Counted from the first letter of the stretch, positions 33,082 to 45,369 are shown. The stretch is 64,000 bases of DNA from Sphingomonas arvum (GCF_026013565.1 NZ_JAPDOB010000002.1:992001-1056000), one strand, 5' to 3'. Numbers and translations are program-made. Notes: a model not told the origin generated them from the letters alone.

Positions 33082-34067
33082 TCGGCCGCTTCCTGTCGAC
33101 CTGTGCGGGGCAGTCCTGCGCGGCCTGCCGGCGAGCGCAGCTCCAGCGGTGGTTCGGCGTCCTGCCCAAGCGCGGCTTTCGCCAGCTCACCGATACCGCC
33201 GAGGCTGCCGATCAGCTGGGTCGCCTCCACCGGGAACAGGATCGTCTTGGCATTGGGCGACGTCGCGAATTGGCTGACCGCTTCGACATACTTCTGGGCG
33301 ATGAAGTAGTTGATCGCCTGCGCATTGCCGCCCGCAATGGCGTCCGACACTAGGGTCGTGGCCTTGGCTTCCGCTTCCGCTCCGCGCTCGCGCGCTTCGG
33401 CCTCGCGGAAGGCGGCTTCGCGCAAGCCTTCGGCTTGCAGGATCTTGGCAGCCTTTTCGCCCTCCGCTCGCAGGATCTCGGACGCGCGCAGGCCTTCGCT
33501 TTCCAGGATGTTGGCACGCTTCTCGCGCTCGGCCTTCATTTGCCGGGTCATGGCGTTGACGATGTCGGCGGGCGGGCGAATGTCCTTCAGCTCGACCCGG
33601 GTGATCTTGACGCCCCACGCCTCGGTGGCGTGGTCGACCACCTGCAGCAGGCGGACGTTGATCTCGTCCCGCTTGGACAGGGTCTCGTCCAGGTCCATCG
33701 AGCCCATCACAGTGCGCAGGTTCGTGGTCGAAAGCGCCATGATGGCGGTGTAGAGGTCGCTGACCTCGTAGGCCGCCTTGGCGGGCTCCAGCACCTGGAA
33801 GAACACCACGCCGTCGACCGCGACCATGGCGTTGTCCTTGGTGATGATCTCCTGCCCCGGGATGTCGAGCACCTGCTCCATCATGTTGATCTTGCGGCCG
33901 ACCCGGTAGAAGAACGCCGGCACGAAGTTGAAGCCCGGCTCCGCCACCCGCATGAAGCGGCCGAAATGCTCGATGGTGTAGCGATAGCCCTGGTGGACGA
34001 TCTTGATGCTCATCATGGTGTAGAGCACCACCAGGATCGCAACGAACAAGGTGAACGTGGTCAGCAT
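33078..34067 (-). CDS. SPFH/stomatin-like protein, QmcA type
   Basis: A 329-residue membrane-anchored SPFH protein. It has one N-terminal TM segment (about 3-20), the SPFH domain (IVHQGYRYTIEHFGRFMRVAEPGFNFVPAFF to about 190) and a long Ala/Glu-rich coiled-coil (about 165-240) that supports oligomer formation. Members organise membrane microdomains and modulate proteases such as FtsH. It is the first gene of the operon with nfeD and the DUF885 gene and divergent from the lyase gene at 34134. Confidence 0.92.
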   Translation of the reverse strand: MLTTFTLFVAILVVLYTMMSIKIVHQGYRYTIEHFGRFMRVAEPGFNFVPAFFYRVGRKINMMEQVLDIPGQEIITKDNAMVAVDGVVFFQVLEPAKAAYEVSDLYTAIMALSTTNLRTVMGSMDLDETLSKRDEINVRLLQVVDHATEAWGVKITRVELKDIRPPADIVNAMTRQMKAEREKRANILESEGLRASEILRAEGEKAAKILQAEGLREAAFREAEARERGAEAEAKATTLVSDAIAGGNAQAINYFIAQKYVEAVSQFATSPNAKTILFPVEATQLIGSLGGIGELAKAALGQDAEPPLELRSPAGRAGLPRTGRQEAAE

Positions 34068-34133
34068 GGTATTCCCCGCTAATTCGTCGGTTTGTTATGC
34101 CCCGTCCGTGCGGCCAAGCGAAGCGGAATCGAG

Positions 34134-36450
<2,317 letters not shown>

Positions 36451-36453
36451 GTC

Positions 36454-37599
36454 GTGACTCCGGCCGCGCGCGCCCAGGCAGCGATCGAGATCCTGGACGA
36501 GGTTATCGCCTCGGCGCGCAGCGACGGGCCGCCGGCGGACGCGATCGTCACGGCCTACTTCAAGACGCGGCGCTATGCCGGCTCCAAGGACCGGCGCGCG
36601 GTGCGCGAGCTGGTATTCCAGGCGGTGCGCCACTCGGCCGAGGTGCCGGCGACCGGCCGCGCGGCGCTGCTGCCGATTGCCCGCGAGCTGTTCGACGGTT
36701 CGCCGCATGGTCCTGCGTCGGCCGCGAGTGAGGAGCCCGAAGCCAAGCCGGGCATCGTTCCGGCCTGGTTGCTGCCCGAGCTTTCACCACTGGCCGAGGT
36801 CACGTCCGCGTTGGTCGAACGAGCGCCGCTCGACCTGCGCGCCAAGCCGCCGCGTGAGCCGCTGCTGCCCGCGCTGCCGGATGCGGAGCCGACGCCGCAT
36901 AGCCCGTGGGGGCTGCGGCTGCCGCCCGACACGCGCATCTCCGACCACCCGGCGTATCTGGAAGGCCGCGTCGAGGTGCAGGACGAGGGCAGCCAGCTGA
37001 TCGCGCTCGCCTGCGCGCCCATTGCCGGTCAGCGACTCGTCGACCTATGTGCCGGCGCCGGCGGCAAGAGCCTGGCGCTCGCCGCGGCCGCCCCCGGTGC
37101 CCAAATCATCGCCTGTGACATCAGCCTGCCGCGCCTGCGGCAGCTCGGGCCCCGCGCGGAGCGGGCAGGGGCGACGATCGCGACCCGCTTGCTCGATCCG
37201 CCGCGCGAAGCCGATGGCCTCGCCGACCTCGCGGGGAGTGCTGACGTGGTGCTGGTCGACGCGCCCTGCTCCGGCTCGGGCACGTGGCGGCGCAACCCGG
37301 AGGGGCGCTGGCGACTGACGCCCGAGCGGCTGGAGCGATTGCTTGGCACCCAGCGTCGCGTGCTCGACCTCGCCGCACCGTTGGTGAAGCCCGGCGGCCG
37401 GCTGGTCTATGCGGTTTGCTCGCTGCTGGCGCGCGAAGGCGCGGGGCAGTCCGCGGAGTTCCTCAGCCGCCATTCATCGTTCGAAGCCGAGGATACAGGC
37501 ATCGCCGCCGGGCGTTGTGACGGGGTGGGACGGCTGCTCACTCCCGCGCATGACGGTACGGACGGCTTTTTCATGGCGCGGTTCCGGGTTAGACCATGA
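36454..37599 (+). CDS. RsmB/NOP family RNA (cytosine-5) methyltransferase
   Basis: A 381-residue class I SAM methyltransferase of the NOL1/NOP2/Sun group. The SAM site is LVDLCAGAGGKSLALAAA (195-212). The two catalytic cysteines are Cys272 in DAPCSGSGT and Cys322 in VYAVCSLL. The N-terminal third resembles a reduced NusB-like domain. It could be RsmB acting on 16S C967 or a related enzyme; the short N-terminus makes me avoid a gene symbol. GTG start at 36454, 3 bases after guaB; the stop overlaps the TPR gene (ATGA). Confidence 0.9.
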   Translation: MTPAARAQAAIEILDEVIASARSDGPPADAIVTAYFKTRRYAGSKDRRAVRELVFQAVRHSAEVPATGRAALLPIARELFDGSPHGPASAASEEPEAKPGIVPAWLLPELSPLAEVTSALVERAPLDLRAKPPREPLLPALPDAEPTPHSPWGLRLPPDTRISDHPAYLEGRVEVQDEGSQLIALACAPIAGQRLVDLCAGAGGKSLALAAAAPGAQIIACDISLPRLRQLGPRAERAGATIATRLLDPPREADGLADLAGSADVVLVDAPCSGSGTWRRNPEGRWRLTPERLERLLGTQRRVLDLAAPLVKPGGRLVYAVCSLLAREGAGQSAEFLSRHSSFEAEDTGIAAGRCDGVGRLLTPAHDGTDGFFMARFRVRP

Positions 37600-38129
37600 C
37601 CCGGGCCGAGTGGCTGGAGACGATGATGCGCGTGTTGCCGATTGCGGGTGCCTTGGGGATCATGACGGCGCTGATGGCCAGTTCGGGCCAGAGCCAGGTG
37701 CCGGATGCGCAGCTCAATCCGCTCTCCGTCCAGCTGCTGAAGCAGGGCGAAGCGGCGCTGTCGGCGGGCAACTTCCAGGCGGCCGACGATGCGCTGGAAA
37801 CCGCGCTTGCGGTCGACCCGCGCAACCGGCAGGCGTTCGTCTCGCTGGCTCGGGTGGCCTCGCGCCAGAAGCTCTACGGCCAGGCGATCCGCTACACCAA
37901 CAAGGCGCTGCTGCTGGAGCCGAACGACGTCAACGCGCTGGCGGTGCAGGGCGAGGCGCTGGTCGACATGGGCGCTGGCCCGCGTGCGCAGCAGACGCTG
38001 GCGAAGGTCAAGCAGCTGTGCGGCGCCAATGCGTGTCCGCAGGCGACACAGCTCGCCGCCGCCATCGCCCGCGGCCCGGCCGTTGCCGCGACCACTCCAA
38101 GGCCGGCGCCGACCACCAAGACGAATTAA
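37596..38129 (+). CDS. TPR-repeat protein, probably exported
   Basis: A 177-residue protein with a hydrophobic N-terminus (about 10-29, [17 protein letters not shown]) that may be a signal peptide or anchor, then two to three TPR units (about 48-130, for example [31 protein letters not shown] and [19 protein letters not shown]), and a Pro/Thr-rich tail. A scaffold role is likely but the partner is unknown. ATG 37596 overlaps the methyltransferase stop. Its TAA shares the palindrome TTAA (38126-38129) with the convergent rsmA stop. Confidence 0.82.
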   Translation: MTRAEWLETMMRVLPIAGALGIMTALMASSGQSQVPDAQLNPLSVQLLKQGEAALSAGNFQAADDALETALAVDPRNRQAFVSLARVASRQKLYGQAIRYTNKALLLEPNDVNALAVQGEALVDMGAGPRAQQTLAKVKQLCGANACPQATQLAAAIARGPAVAATTPRPAPTTKTN

Positions 38130-38938
38130 CTCAGCGCGCGGGCGAGGGCGACAAACTCGTCCACGCTGACGGTTTCGGCCCGGCGTTCGCCGGCAATGCC
38201 GAGCTGCTCGAGCGCATTCAGCGCACCGGGTACCCCCTTGAGGCTCTGGCGCAGCATCTTGCGGCGCTGTCCGAACGCGGCGGCGGTGACGCGTTCGAGA
38301 ACGTTTGGGTCCACGCCGTCGGGCTGATCGGCGGGGACGAGATGGACGACGGCCGAGGCAACCTTGGGCGGCGGGGTAAAGGCGCTGCGATGGACCGGCA
38401 GGGCGAGACGCGGCCTGGCCCGCCACTGCGCCGCTACCGAAAGCCGGCCGTAATGCTCGCTGCCGGCGGCAGCTACGATCCGCTCCGCGACCTCCCGCTG
38501 GAACATCAGTGTCAGGCTGCGCCACCAGGGTCGCCAGGGACCTTCCAGCCAGCGCAGCAGCAGGGCGGTGCCGACATTGTAGGGCAGGTTCGCGACGACG
38601 TGGCCGCCATCCCCCACCACAGATTGTTCATCAATCTTGAGCGCGTCCTCCTCGATCACCGTCAGGCAACCGGGGAAGGCGGCTTCCAGTTCGGCCAGCG
38701 CGGGCAGGCAGCGGCGGTCTCGCTCAACGGCGATCACCCGCGCGCCGGCCGCCAGCAGCGCCGACGTCAGGCCGCCCGGGCCGGGGCCGACCTCGTAAAC
38801 CGTCTGGCCCTCGAGCGGACCGGGGATTGCGGCGATCCGGCCGAGCAGCTGCCGGTCGAGGATGAAGTTCTGCCCCAGCGCCTTGGACGCGCTGAGGCCA
38901 TGTCGGGCGATGACCTCGCGTAAGGGCGGCAGGCTCAC
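38126..38938 (-). CDS. rsmA: 16S rRNA (adenine(1518)-N6/adenine(1519)-N6)-dimethyltransferase
   Basis: KsgA/RsmA dimethylates two adjacent adenines near the 3' end of 16S rRNA late in 30S assembly. The 270-residue protein has [17 protein letters not shown], the SAM motif [15 protein letters not shown], the catalytic motif [14 protein letters not shown], and [17 protein letters not shown] 38938 overlaps the pdxA stop (GTGA) and gives the conserved [14 protein letters not shown] opening; the longer frame to 38980 is inside pdxA. It is the last gene of lptD-surA-pdxA-rsmA. Confidence 0.96.
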   Translation of the reverse strand: MSLPPLREVIARHGLSASKALGQNFILDRQLLGRIAAIPGPLEGQTVYEVGPGPGGLTSALLAAGARVIAVERDRRCLPALAELEAAFPGCLTVIEEDALKIDEQSVVGDGGHVVANLPYNVGTALLLRWLEGPWRPWWRSLTLMFQREVAERIVAAAGSEHYGRLSVAAQWRARPRLALPVHRSAFTPPPKVASAVVHLVPADQPDGVDPNVLERVTAAAFGQRRKMLRQSLKGVPGALNALEQLGIAGERRAETVSVDEFVALARALS

Positions 38939-39954
38939 AGCCCGGGAACGGGCGAGTTGGCCGCACGGTGGGCGGCGCAATCCGCCGCCATGCGCATCGC
39001 CGCCGCCATCGCCCGCGGATCGGCCCGGTCCTCACCGGCGATGTCGAACGCCGTGCCATGGTCGGGTGACGTGCGGACGATAGGCAGGCCCAGTGTCAGG
39101 TTGACGCCTTCTTCGAAATGCAACGCCTTCAACGGGATCAGCGCTTGGTCGTGGTACATGCACAACGCGGCGTCGTAGCGGGCGCGGGCGGCGGCATGGA
39201 ACATGGTGTCTGCCGGGTAAGGGCCGCTGACCTGCCAGCCTTCCGCTTGCAGCGTCTCGATTGCGGGCTGAATCACCTCGATCTCCTCGCGGCCGAGGGC
39301 GCCGCCTTCGCCGGCATGCGGGTTGAAGCCGGCCACGGCCAGACGCGGCTCGGCCAGCCCGAAGTTGCGCTGCAAACCGCGCAGGGTCGCCCGCGCGCGT
39401 GCCTCGATCAAGCCGGGCGTCAGCCGGTCCGCCACCTCGCGCAGCGGCAGGTGCGTAGTGACCGGCACCGTGCGCAAGGTCGGCCCGGCAAGCATCATCG
39501 CGACATTGCCCGGCGACACGCCGCAGCGCTCGGCCACGAACTCGGTCTGGCCGGGGTGGGTGAAGCCGATGGCGTAGAGCTGCTGCTTGCTGACCGGGCC
39601 GGTGACTACCGCGGCGACCGAGCCCGACCTGGCGAGCCCGACCGCCAGCTCCAGGCTGTCGAGCGAGCAATGCGCGCCGGCCATGGTCGGACAGCCGGGC
39701 ACACTGCTGCCCGCCGCCGGCACCGCCAGCAGCGGCAGGCCATGGGCGAAGGCGTCCGCGGCGTGGCGGGGATCATCGATGACAGCGATGTCGCCGTCCC
39801 AGACCTGGGTCAGGCTACGTGGATCGCCAACCGCCACGAAGGGCGGCAGGCCGAGCGCGCGGCGTCCGTCCCAGCACTTGGCGACGACCTCAGGCCCAAC
39901 GCCGGCCGGATCGCCAAGCGATACGGCTAGTGGGAGCAGCAGGGGAGACGCCAT
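38935..39954 (-). CDS. pdxA: 4-hydroxythreonine-4-phosphate dehydrogenase
   Basis: NAD-dependent enzyme of the DXP-dependent pyridoxal-phosphate pathway. The 339-residue protein shows [19 protein letters not shown] at the start, [25 protein letters not shown] (metal-binding His132), [16 protein letters not shown], the [13 protein letters not shown] segment, and [18 protein letters not shown]. All metal-binding His residues expected are present. It lies between surA (52-base gap) and rsmA (4-base overlap), as in E. coli. Confidence 0.96.
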   Translation of the reverse strand: MASPLLLPLAVSLGDPAGVGPEVVAKCWDGRRALGLPPFVAVGDPRSLTQVWDGDIAVIDDPRHAADAFAHGLPLLAVPAAGSSVPGCPTMAGAHCSLDSLELAVGLARSGSVAAVVTGPVSKQQLYAIGFTHPGQTEFVAERCGVSPGNVAMMLAGPTLRTVPVTTHLPLREVADRLTPGLIEARARATLRGLQRNFGLAEPRLAVAGFNPHAGEGGALGREEIEVIQPAIETLQAEGWQVSGPYPADTMFHAAARARYDAALCMYHDQALIPLKALHFEEGVNLTLGLPIVRTSPDHGTAFDIAGEDRADPRAMAAAMRMAADCAAHRAANSPVPGL

Positions 39955-40006
39955 CGGCTAGGCCGTTAGCCCACGCCCGGGCTGACGCGCAACGATGCGG
40001 CCGGCC

Positions 40007-41476
40007 CTAGCGGAAGTCGATCACGGCATCGCGCCGCAGGTCGCGCAGGAAACGGCGGGCACGCAGGTTGACGCGCTCCTCCGTCAGCTGGGCGGCAACC
40101 TGCTCGCGGTTGGGCGCGCTCGCGTCCGTCGGCTCGTCGCGACCGCAGATGACCAGCACCCGGACGCCCTCGTCGATGTTGCCGAACGGCTGGGTGGCTT
40201 GGCCGACCTGCATCGGCAGCATCATCTGCTGCAGCACCGGCGGCAGGTCGCGCAGCTTGACCGCGTCGCTGGTCACCACGTCGCCCCGGAAGTCAGCTGC
40301 GAGCTTCTCCGCGCCGCCGCAACCGCCGACGCTGCGCGCCGCTGCTGCGAAGCGCTGCACCGTCGGCTCGGCCGCGGTCCGGGCAGTGCCCTTGGGAAAG
40401 CTGATCGACACCTGCTTGAGGCTCAGTTCTGCATCGCGCGGGTCGGCGGTCAAAACCTTGCGCGTGTCCTGCACCGCGATGATCGAGAAGCCGCCCGGTA
40501 CCCGGATCGGCTGGCTCAGCGAGCCCGGCTGCATCTGACGCAGCACGGCCGACAGCTGGTCGGGCAGCTGCTCGGGCCGTACCCAGCCGAGGTCGCCGCC
40601 AACCGAGGCGGTGGTCGCCACCGAATATTGCCGGGCATAGCCGACGAAGCTGCCGCCCTGCTGGATCGCCGCCACGATCTTCCGGGCGTTGGCCAGCACC
40701 TCGGCCTCGTTGGTCGGGTTCGCCTCTAGGTAGATTTCGCCGACGCGGTACTCAGCCGCGCCCTTGGACGCATTCAAGCGATCGATCACCGCCTTGACCT
40801 CGTCGTCGCCGACGTTGACCTGGCTCTCGATCTTCTGCCGCTGCAGCCGCTGCCAGGCAATCTCACCTTCGACCTGCCGCCGCATGGAGCGGATCGAGCT
40901 GCCATTGGCCTTGAGGTAGGTGGCCATCTGCTCCGGCGTCTGCTTGATGTTCTGGGCGACGCGGGCGATCGTGCGGTCCACGTCGGACTGCTTGACCTCG
41001 ATTTCCGCCGCCTTGGCCGCCTGCATCTGCAGCGTCTCGTCGATCAGGTTGCGCAGCACCTGCACGCGCAGCCGCTCGACTTCGTCCTGCGGGATCTGTC
41101 CGCCCTGAGAGATCGCCAGCAGCGCCAACCTCTGGTCGATGTCGGTCTGGGTGATCACCTCGCCGTTGACGATGGCACTGGCCTTCACGACCGACGGCAT
41201 GGCCGAGCCGAAAACGGTGACGTTGGTTGGGATCCGCAGGCCGGCGGTCGTGTTCGGACCCGCCGCGGCGCTCGGGGACGGCCGCTGAATGGTCTGGGCC
41301 GGCTGAGTGGTCTGGACCCGCTGAGCGGTCTGGGCCGGCTGAGTGGTCTGGGTCCGCTGAGCGGTCTGGGCCGGACGAGGTGCTGCCGCTCGCGAACGAG
41401 GTTGCGCAGCCACTGCGGCCATGCTCGCTCCGGCGATCATCGCCGCGGTTGCCAGAAACTTGATGCGCGCTGCCAC
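40007..41476 (-). CDS. surA: Periplasmic chaperone / peptidyl-prolyl isomerase SurA
   Basis: Periplasmic chaperone for outer-membrane proteins including LptD, encoded next door. The 489-residue protein has a signal peptide (about 1-24, ending AVAAQ), a low-complexity Gln/Thr/Pro linker (about 34-66) of repeated 12-residue units, a SurA N-terminal domain (about 100-240, SAIVNGEVITQTDIDQRLALLA) and one parvulin-type domain (EYRVGEIYLEANPTNEAE to IIAVQDTR). E. coli SurA has two parvulin domains; only one is clear here, followed by a degenerate region (AELSLKQVSISFPKG). GTG start at 41476. Confidence 0.92.
   Translation of the reverse strand: MAARIKFLATAAMIAGASMAAVAAQPRSRAAAPRPAQTAQRTQTTQPAQTAQRVQTTQPAQTIQRPSPSAAAGPNTTAGLRIPTNVTVFGSAMPSVVKASAIVNGEVITQTDIDQRLALLAISQGGQIPQDEVERLRVQVLRNLIDETLQMQAAKAAEIEVKQSDVDRTIARVAQNIKQTPEQMATYLKANGSSIRSMRRQVEGEIAWQRLQRQKIESQVNVGDDEVKAVIDRLNASKGAAEYRVGEIYLEANPTNEAEVLANARKIVAAIQQGGSFVGYARQYSVATTASVGGDLGWVRPEQLPDQLSAVLRQMQPGSLSQPIRVPGGFSIIAVQDTRKVLTADPRDAELSLKQVSISFPKGTARTAAEPTVQRFAAAARSVGGCGGAEKLAADFRGDVVTSDAVKLRDLPPVLQQMMLPMQVGQATQPFGNIDEGVRVLVICGRDEPTDASAPNREQVAAQLTEERVNLRARRFLRDLRRDAVIDFR
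41284..41373 (-). repeat. 36-bp tandem repeat within surA (about 2.5 copies)
   Basis: The plus strand alternates ggctgagtggtctgg and ccgctgagcggtctgg blocks. They encode 12-residue units PAQTAQRTQTTQ, PAQTAQRVQTTQ and a partial PAQTIQRPS in the SurA linker after the signal peptide. Copies differ at few bases, so the array is recent or under homogenisation, and its length probably varies between strains. Confidence 0.85.
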
Positions 41477-41546
41477 TTGGCGGTAATCCCTTGTTATTGC
41501 TGAATACGCACTGCGCGAGGACCGCTGAACCGCCGATGAGCGGCGC

Positions 41547-43757
41547 CTAGCGGTCCAACCCCTTCAGGGTTAGGCGGAACTGGAACGTGCTGCCTTCCTT
41601 GAGGAAATTGACGCGGTCATAGTCGCGCCGCCACGAGATGCCAATTGCGAGGCAATCGTCCTCATAGTCGAGGCTCACGCGGTGGCGGACCGGTTCGAAC
41701 CCGTCGGCCAGCGATAGCGGGTCTTCCTCGGTGTCCGTGAGGTCGAGCACCGTGGCGGCGAATACCGACCAGTAGCGCTTGAACTGCCAGCGTCCGGCGA
41801 GCCGCAGCTCCTCCTTGTCGCGCAGGTCCTCCGTCGTGGTGTCGATGTCGCGGTTCAGGCGCAGGTAGCCGATCCGGGCGTAGGTCTGGTCGGTGCCGAC
41901 CGTCAGGTCGACTTCGTTGCGGCGGACGGCGAACGTGTCCTTGTCCACCCGGAAGCGGTGGGTGAGGTCGAGGAAGCGGCCATATTGCACGCGGGTGCGC
42001 CCGACGATGTCCGACCAGCGGTCGGTCAGGCCCGTGCCCTCCGGGTAGATGCGCTCGTCCCGGTTCAGGCGATAGCTTTGGCCGACCGTAGTGGTGATCG
42101 CCAGGCGCGGCCGGTCGAACGACCAGTCGACGCCATAGGTGACTCGGCTGCCGTCTTCCCACCGGTCGTAGCCGGGAAAACGGTTGAGCGCGAACAGGTT
42201 GCTCGCCTCCAGGTCGACCGCCCGGCTGTCCTCGTTGGGGATGGAGAAGTTGCTCGTGGGCGGCGTCAGTACCAGCTGCAGGCGCGGAACCAGCCGCTGG
42301 ATGCCGCCCGCCAGCGGCCCGATCAGCGGCCAGCGCGCCTCGGCGGCGGCGGCGGCGATGGTCCGGCCATGCCAGCCCTCCTCGCCGCGGTAGATCAGGC
42401 TGGCGGTCTTCTCGACCTCGTCCGTATGGTAGACGTCGCCGCGCAGGTAGCCGGTCAGCTGCAGCTCCTGGCCGAACGACGTCAGCCAGCGTCGGTCCCA
42501 ACGGGCGGCGGCGAACGCCCGCTGCGTGTCCTGTCCATCGCGGCGGAGGATGGCGAGGCTGTTGGCCTGCAGCTCGACCCGGCCGCCGATCGCCGGTGGC
42601 TCCAGCCGGAAGCGGGCGTCGATGGCGGGCAGGGCGAGCGGGATCGCCGCCTGCCGGTCGGTGGAACGCAGGCCCTGAAAGGACCAGGCGGCCAAGCTGA
42701 CGTAGCTGTCGAGGTCGATCCGCTCCAGGTTCAGGAACGAACGGAGCTTGTCCTCGCGGGTGATGTCATACCGGCGGGTCAGCGTCTTGTCGGTCGATCG
42801 GCGGATCTGTCCGGTCAGGCTCCACAGCGGGTCGAACTGGAATTTGCCATTGGCGTCGACATAGGCGCGGATGCCGTTGTCGCTGTCGGGATCCGAGGCC
42901 TGGTTGTCGCCCACGGTGGCGAAGCCGCTGACCTGGAACGCGCCCAAGCGGTCCAGCTCGCGATACTTGGCCTCGATCGACGGCAGGGAACCGGTGTAGA
43001 GCCGCGGCGTGATTGTCAGGTCGCGGTTGGGCGCAAACGAGAGGTGATAGGGAACGCCCAGTTCGAACCCGTTGCGGCCCGACAGCTTGATCTCCGGGAA
43101 CAGCACGCCCGATGCGCCGCCGCTGCCGCCACCCGTGCTGAGCGCGAAGATCGGCAACAGCGGGAGGGGAATGCCGAGGATCTCCAGCCGGCCCCGGCTG
43201 AAGCGGACGCGGTTGCGCACCGCATCATAGCGAACGCGGGCGGCCGTGACCTTCCAGCTCGGCCGGCGGGGGGTGCAGCCATCGTCCCGGGTGACCGGAC
43301 AGGGCGAGTAGACCGCGTCGCGCAGCGTGGTGACGTCGCCCGTGCGGGTGGCGCTGCGCGCCGCCAGCCGGCCGCCATTCTCGAACACGACCAGCAGGTT
43401 CTCGACCGTGGCGTCCTTGAGTTCGTCCGTCAGGATCGCCCTGTCGCCAACGAACTTGTCGCCCTGCGGATTGAGCAGCACCACCTTGCCGGTGGCGACC
43501 ACCTGACCGGTCTGGCGATTCCACACGACCTGGTCGGCAGCGACATATTGCCCATCCCGCGACGCCCGCACGCGGCCCGCGGCGGTGACCGTCTCCGCCT
43601 CGTCGTCGTAGGTGACAATATCGGCGCTGAAGTCGACGTCCTGCGCACTCGGCACCACGGACACGGGGACGGCCGTGGTTGGGGGCGCGTCCTGCGCCGC
43701 CGCCGGGACGGCGAGCGCAAGGATCAGCGGCAGCGCCGTCCAGCCCAACTTCCCCAC
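41547..43757 (-). CDS. lptD: LPS-assembly protein LptD
   Basis: Outer-membrane barrel that inserts lipopolysaccharide into the outer leaflet. The roughly 736-residue protein has a signal peptide (ending VPAAAQ), an OstA/LptA-like periplasmic domain (about 45-190, FSADIVTYDDEAETVTAAGRVRASRDGQYVAADQVV) with Cys pairs (YSPCPVTRDDGCTP), and a large beta-barrel (SGRNGFELGVPYHLSFAPNRDLTITPRLYT onward) ending GSTFQFRLTLKGLDR. The start is GTG 43757, with AGGA 8 bases upstream; TTG 43763 is also in frame. It begins lptD-surA-pdxA-rsmA and is divergent from pepA. Confidence 0.94.
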   Translation of the reverse strand: MGKLGWTALPLILALAVPAAAQDAPPTTAVPVSVVPSAQDVDFSADIVTYDDEAETVTAAGRVRASRDGQYVAADQVVWNRQTGQVVATGKVVLLNPQGDKFVGDRAILTDELKDATVENLLVVFENGGRLAARSATRTGDVTTLRDAVYSPCPVTRDDGCTPRRPSWKVTAARVRYDAVRNRVRFSRGRLEILGIPLPLLPIFALSTGGGSGGASGVLFPEIKLSGRNGFELGVPYHLSFAPNRDLTITPRLYTGSLPSIEAKYRELDRLGAFQVSGFATVGDNQASDPDSDNGIRAYVDANGKFQFDPLWSLTGQIRRSTDKTLTRRYDITREDKLRSFLNLERIDLDSYVSLAAWSFQGLRSTDRQAAIPLALPAIDARFRLEPPAIGGRVELQANSLAILRRDGQDTQRAFAAARWDRRWLTSFGQELQLTGYLRGDVYHTDEVEKTASLIYRGEEGWHGRTIAAAAAEARWPLIGPLAGGIQRLVPRLQLVLTPPTSNFSIPNEDSRAVDLEASNLFALNRFPGYDRWEDGSRVTYGVDWSFDRPRLAITTTVGQSYRLNRDERIYPEGTGLTDRWSDIVGRTRVQYGRFLDLTHRFRVDKDTFAVRRNEVDLTVGTDQTYARIGYLRLNRDIDTTTEDLRDKEELRLAGRWQFKRYWSVFAATVLDLTDTEEDPLSLADGFEPVRHRVSLDYEDDCLAIGISWRRDYDRVNFLKEGSTFQFRLTLKGLDR

Positions 43758-43902
43758 CCTCAACGTCCTGACGCCCGCTCGCCTGTTTTGTCCTGATGCC
43801 CGGCCTATCGCACCTCACCCGAGTGGCGGCAATGCCTTGCATGGTGCGCCCCAGCGCTTAAGAGCCCGGGCCGACACGGCTTACCGACAAGGACGCTCCC
43901 CC

Positions 43903-45369
43903 ATGCAGATCCGCTTCTCCGCCACCCGTCCCGAAGGCAGCCACGCGCTGGTCCTGCCCGTCGCCGGCATCGATCGCGCCGGCCTTGGCGTGCTCGGCGC
44001 GGCCCGGCAGTCGGTGGAGGCGGCGGCCCGGCTGCAGCGGTTCGAGGGCGAGGCGGGCGGCTCGGCGGAAAGCTTCATCGACGAGGGCGGCACCGCCCGG
44101 CGCGTCCTGCTGGTCGGCCTGGGAGCCAGCGGCGAGGATGCTGCGGAAAAGCTCGGCGGCACGGCCGTCGCCAAACTGCTCCTGTCGGGCGAGACGAGCG
44201 CGGTCATCGACCTGTCCGGGGCCAGGTTCGGCGCCGATGCCGCCGCCAAGGTCGCGCTGGCAGCGTCCCTCCGCGCCTGGCGGCATGACCGCTATCGCAC
44301 GCGCCTCAAGGAACGGCAGAAGCCGACCCTTACCGAGCTCGTGATCGTCGGTGCGGCGGACGGCGCCGAGGCACGCTGGACCGAGCGCTACGAGCCGGTG
44401 CTGAAGGGCGCGTGCCTGACCCGCGAGCTGGTCGCCGAGCCTGCCAACATCATCTACCCCGAAAGCTTCGTCGAGCGCTGCCGCGCCGCCATGGACGGCA
44501 CCGGCCTCGAGATTGAAGTGCTCGATGGCCCGGCCATGGAAGAGCTCGGCATGGGCGCGCTGCTCGGCGTGGCGCAGGGCTCCGTCCGCGAGCCGCGGCT
44601 GCTGGTCATGCGCTGGAACGGCGGCGGCGAGGGTGGCCAACCGATCGCGCTGATCGGCAAGGGCGTGACCTTCGACACCGGCGGCATCTCGATCAAGCCG
44701 GCCGCCGGCATGGAATCGATGAAGTGGGACATGGGCGGGGCTGGCGCGGTGGCCGGCGCCATGCTCGCCATCGCCGGGCGGAAGGCCAAGGCCAACGTCG
44801 TCGGCCTGTGCGGGCTGGTCGAGAACATGCCCGACGGTAATGCCCAGCGCCCGGGTGACGTGGTCACCAGCATGAGCGGCCAGACGGTGGAGGTGATCAA
44901 TACGGACGCCGAAGGCCGCCTCGTGCTCGGCGACGTGATGACCTACGCGCAGCGGACGTACCAGCCGAAGCTGATGGTCGACCTGGCGACTTTGACCGGC
45001 GCGATGGTGATCAGCCTCGGCCATGAATATGCCGGCGTCTTCTCCAACGACGACGGCCTCGCCAACGACCTCCTCGCCGCGGGCCAGGCGACCGGCGACA
45101 AGCTGTGGCGCATGCCGATCGGCGAAGCCTACGACCGGCTGATCGACTCGCCCATCGCCGACATCAAGAACGTCGGTCCGCGCGAAGGCGGCTCGATCAC
45201 CGCCGCGCAGTTCCTCCAGCGCTTTGTCGAGAACGGCACCAAGTGGGCGCACCTGGACGTCGCCGGCGTGGTGTGGAGCGACAAGCCCGGCACTACCTAC
45301 GACAAGGGCGCGACCAGCTTTGGCGTGCGCCTGCTCGACGCCTTCGTCGAGGCAACGGCCGAGCGCTAA
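43903..45369 (+). CDS. pepA: Leucyl aminopeptidase (M17)
   Basis: Dinuclear-metal cytosolic aminopeptidase. The 488-residue protein has an N-terminal macro-like domain (about 1-160) and a catalytic domain with LIGKGVTFDTGGISIKPAAGMESMKWDMGGA (metal-binding Lys and Asp), VGLCGLVENMPDG, and the family signature NTDAEGRLVLGDVMTYA. ATG 43903 gives the conserved MQIRFSA start; the frame is open from 43612 into lptD on the other strand. holC follows after 11 bases, the usual pepA-holC pair. Confidence 0.95.
   Translation: MQIRFSATRPEGSHALVLPVAGIDRAGLGVLGAARQSVEAAARLQRFEGEAGGSAESFIDEGGTARRVLLVGLGASGEDAAEKLGGTAVAKLLLSGETSAVIDLSGARFGADAAAKVALAASLRAWRHDRYRTRLKERQKPTLTELVIVGAADGAEARWTERYEPVLKGACLTRELVAEPANIIYPESFVERCRAAMDGTGLEIEVLDGPAMEELGMGALLGVAQGSVREPRLLVMRWNGGGEGGQPIALIGKGVTFDTGGISIKPAAGMESMKWDMGGAGAVAGAMLAIAGRKAKANVVGLCGLVENMPDGNAQRPGDVVTSMSGQTVEVINTDAEGRLVLGDVMTYAQRTYQPKLMVDLATLTGAMVISLGHEYAGVFSNDDGLANDLLAAGQATGDKLWRMPIGEAYDRLIDSPIADIKNVGPREGGSITAAQFLQRFVENGTKWAHLDVAGVVWSDKPGTTYDKGATSFGVRLLDAFVEATAER

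Noticed and set aside
39968-39983. Small AGCCC/GGGCT hairpin in the surA-pdxA gap
   Set aside because: The arms are short, there is no T-run, and surA-pdxA are expected to be co-transcribed; chance in GC-rich DNA is likely.
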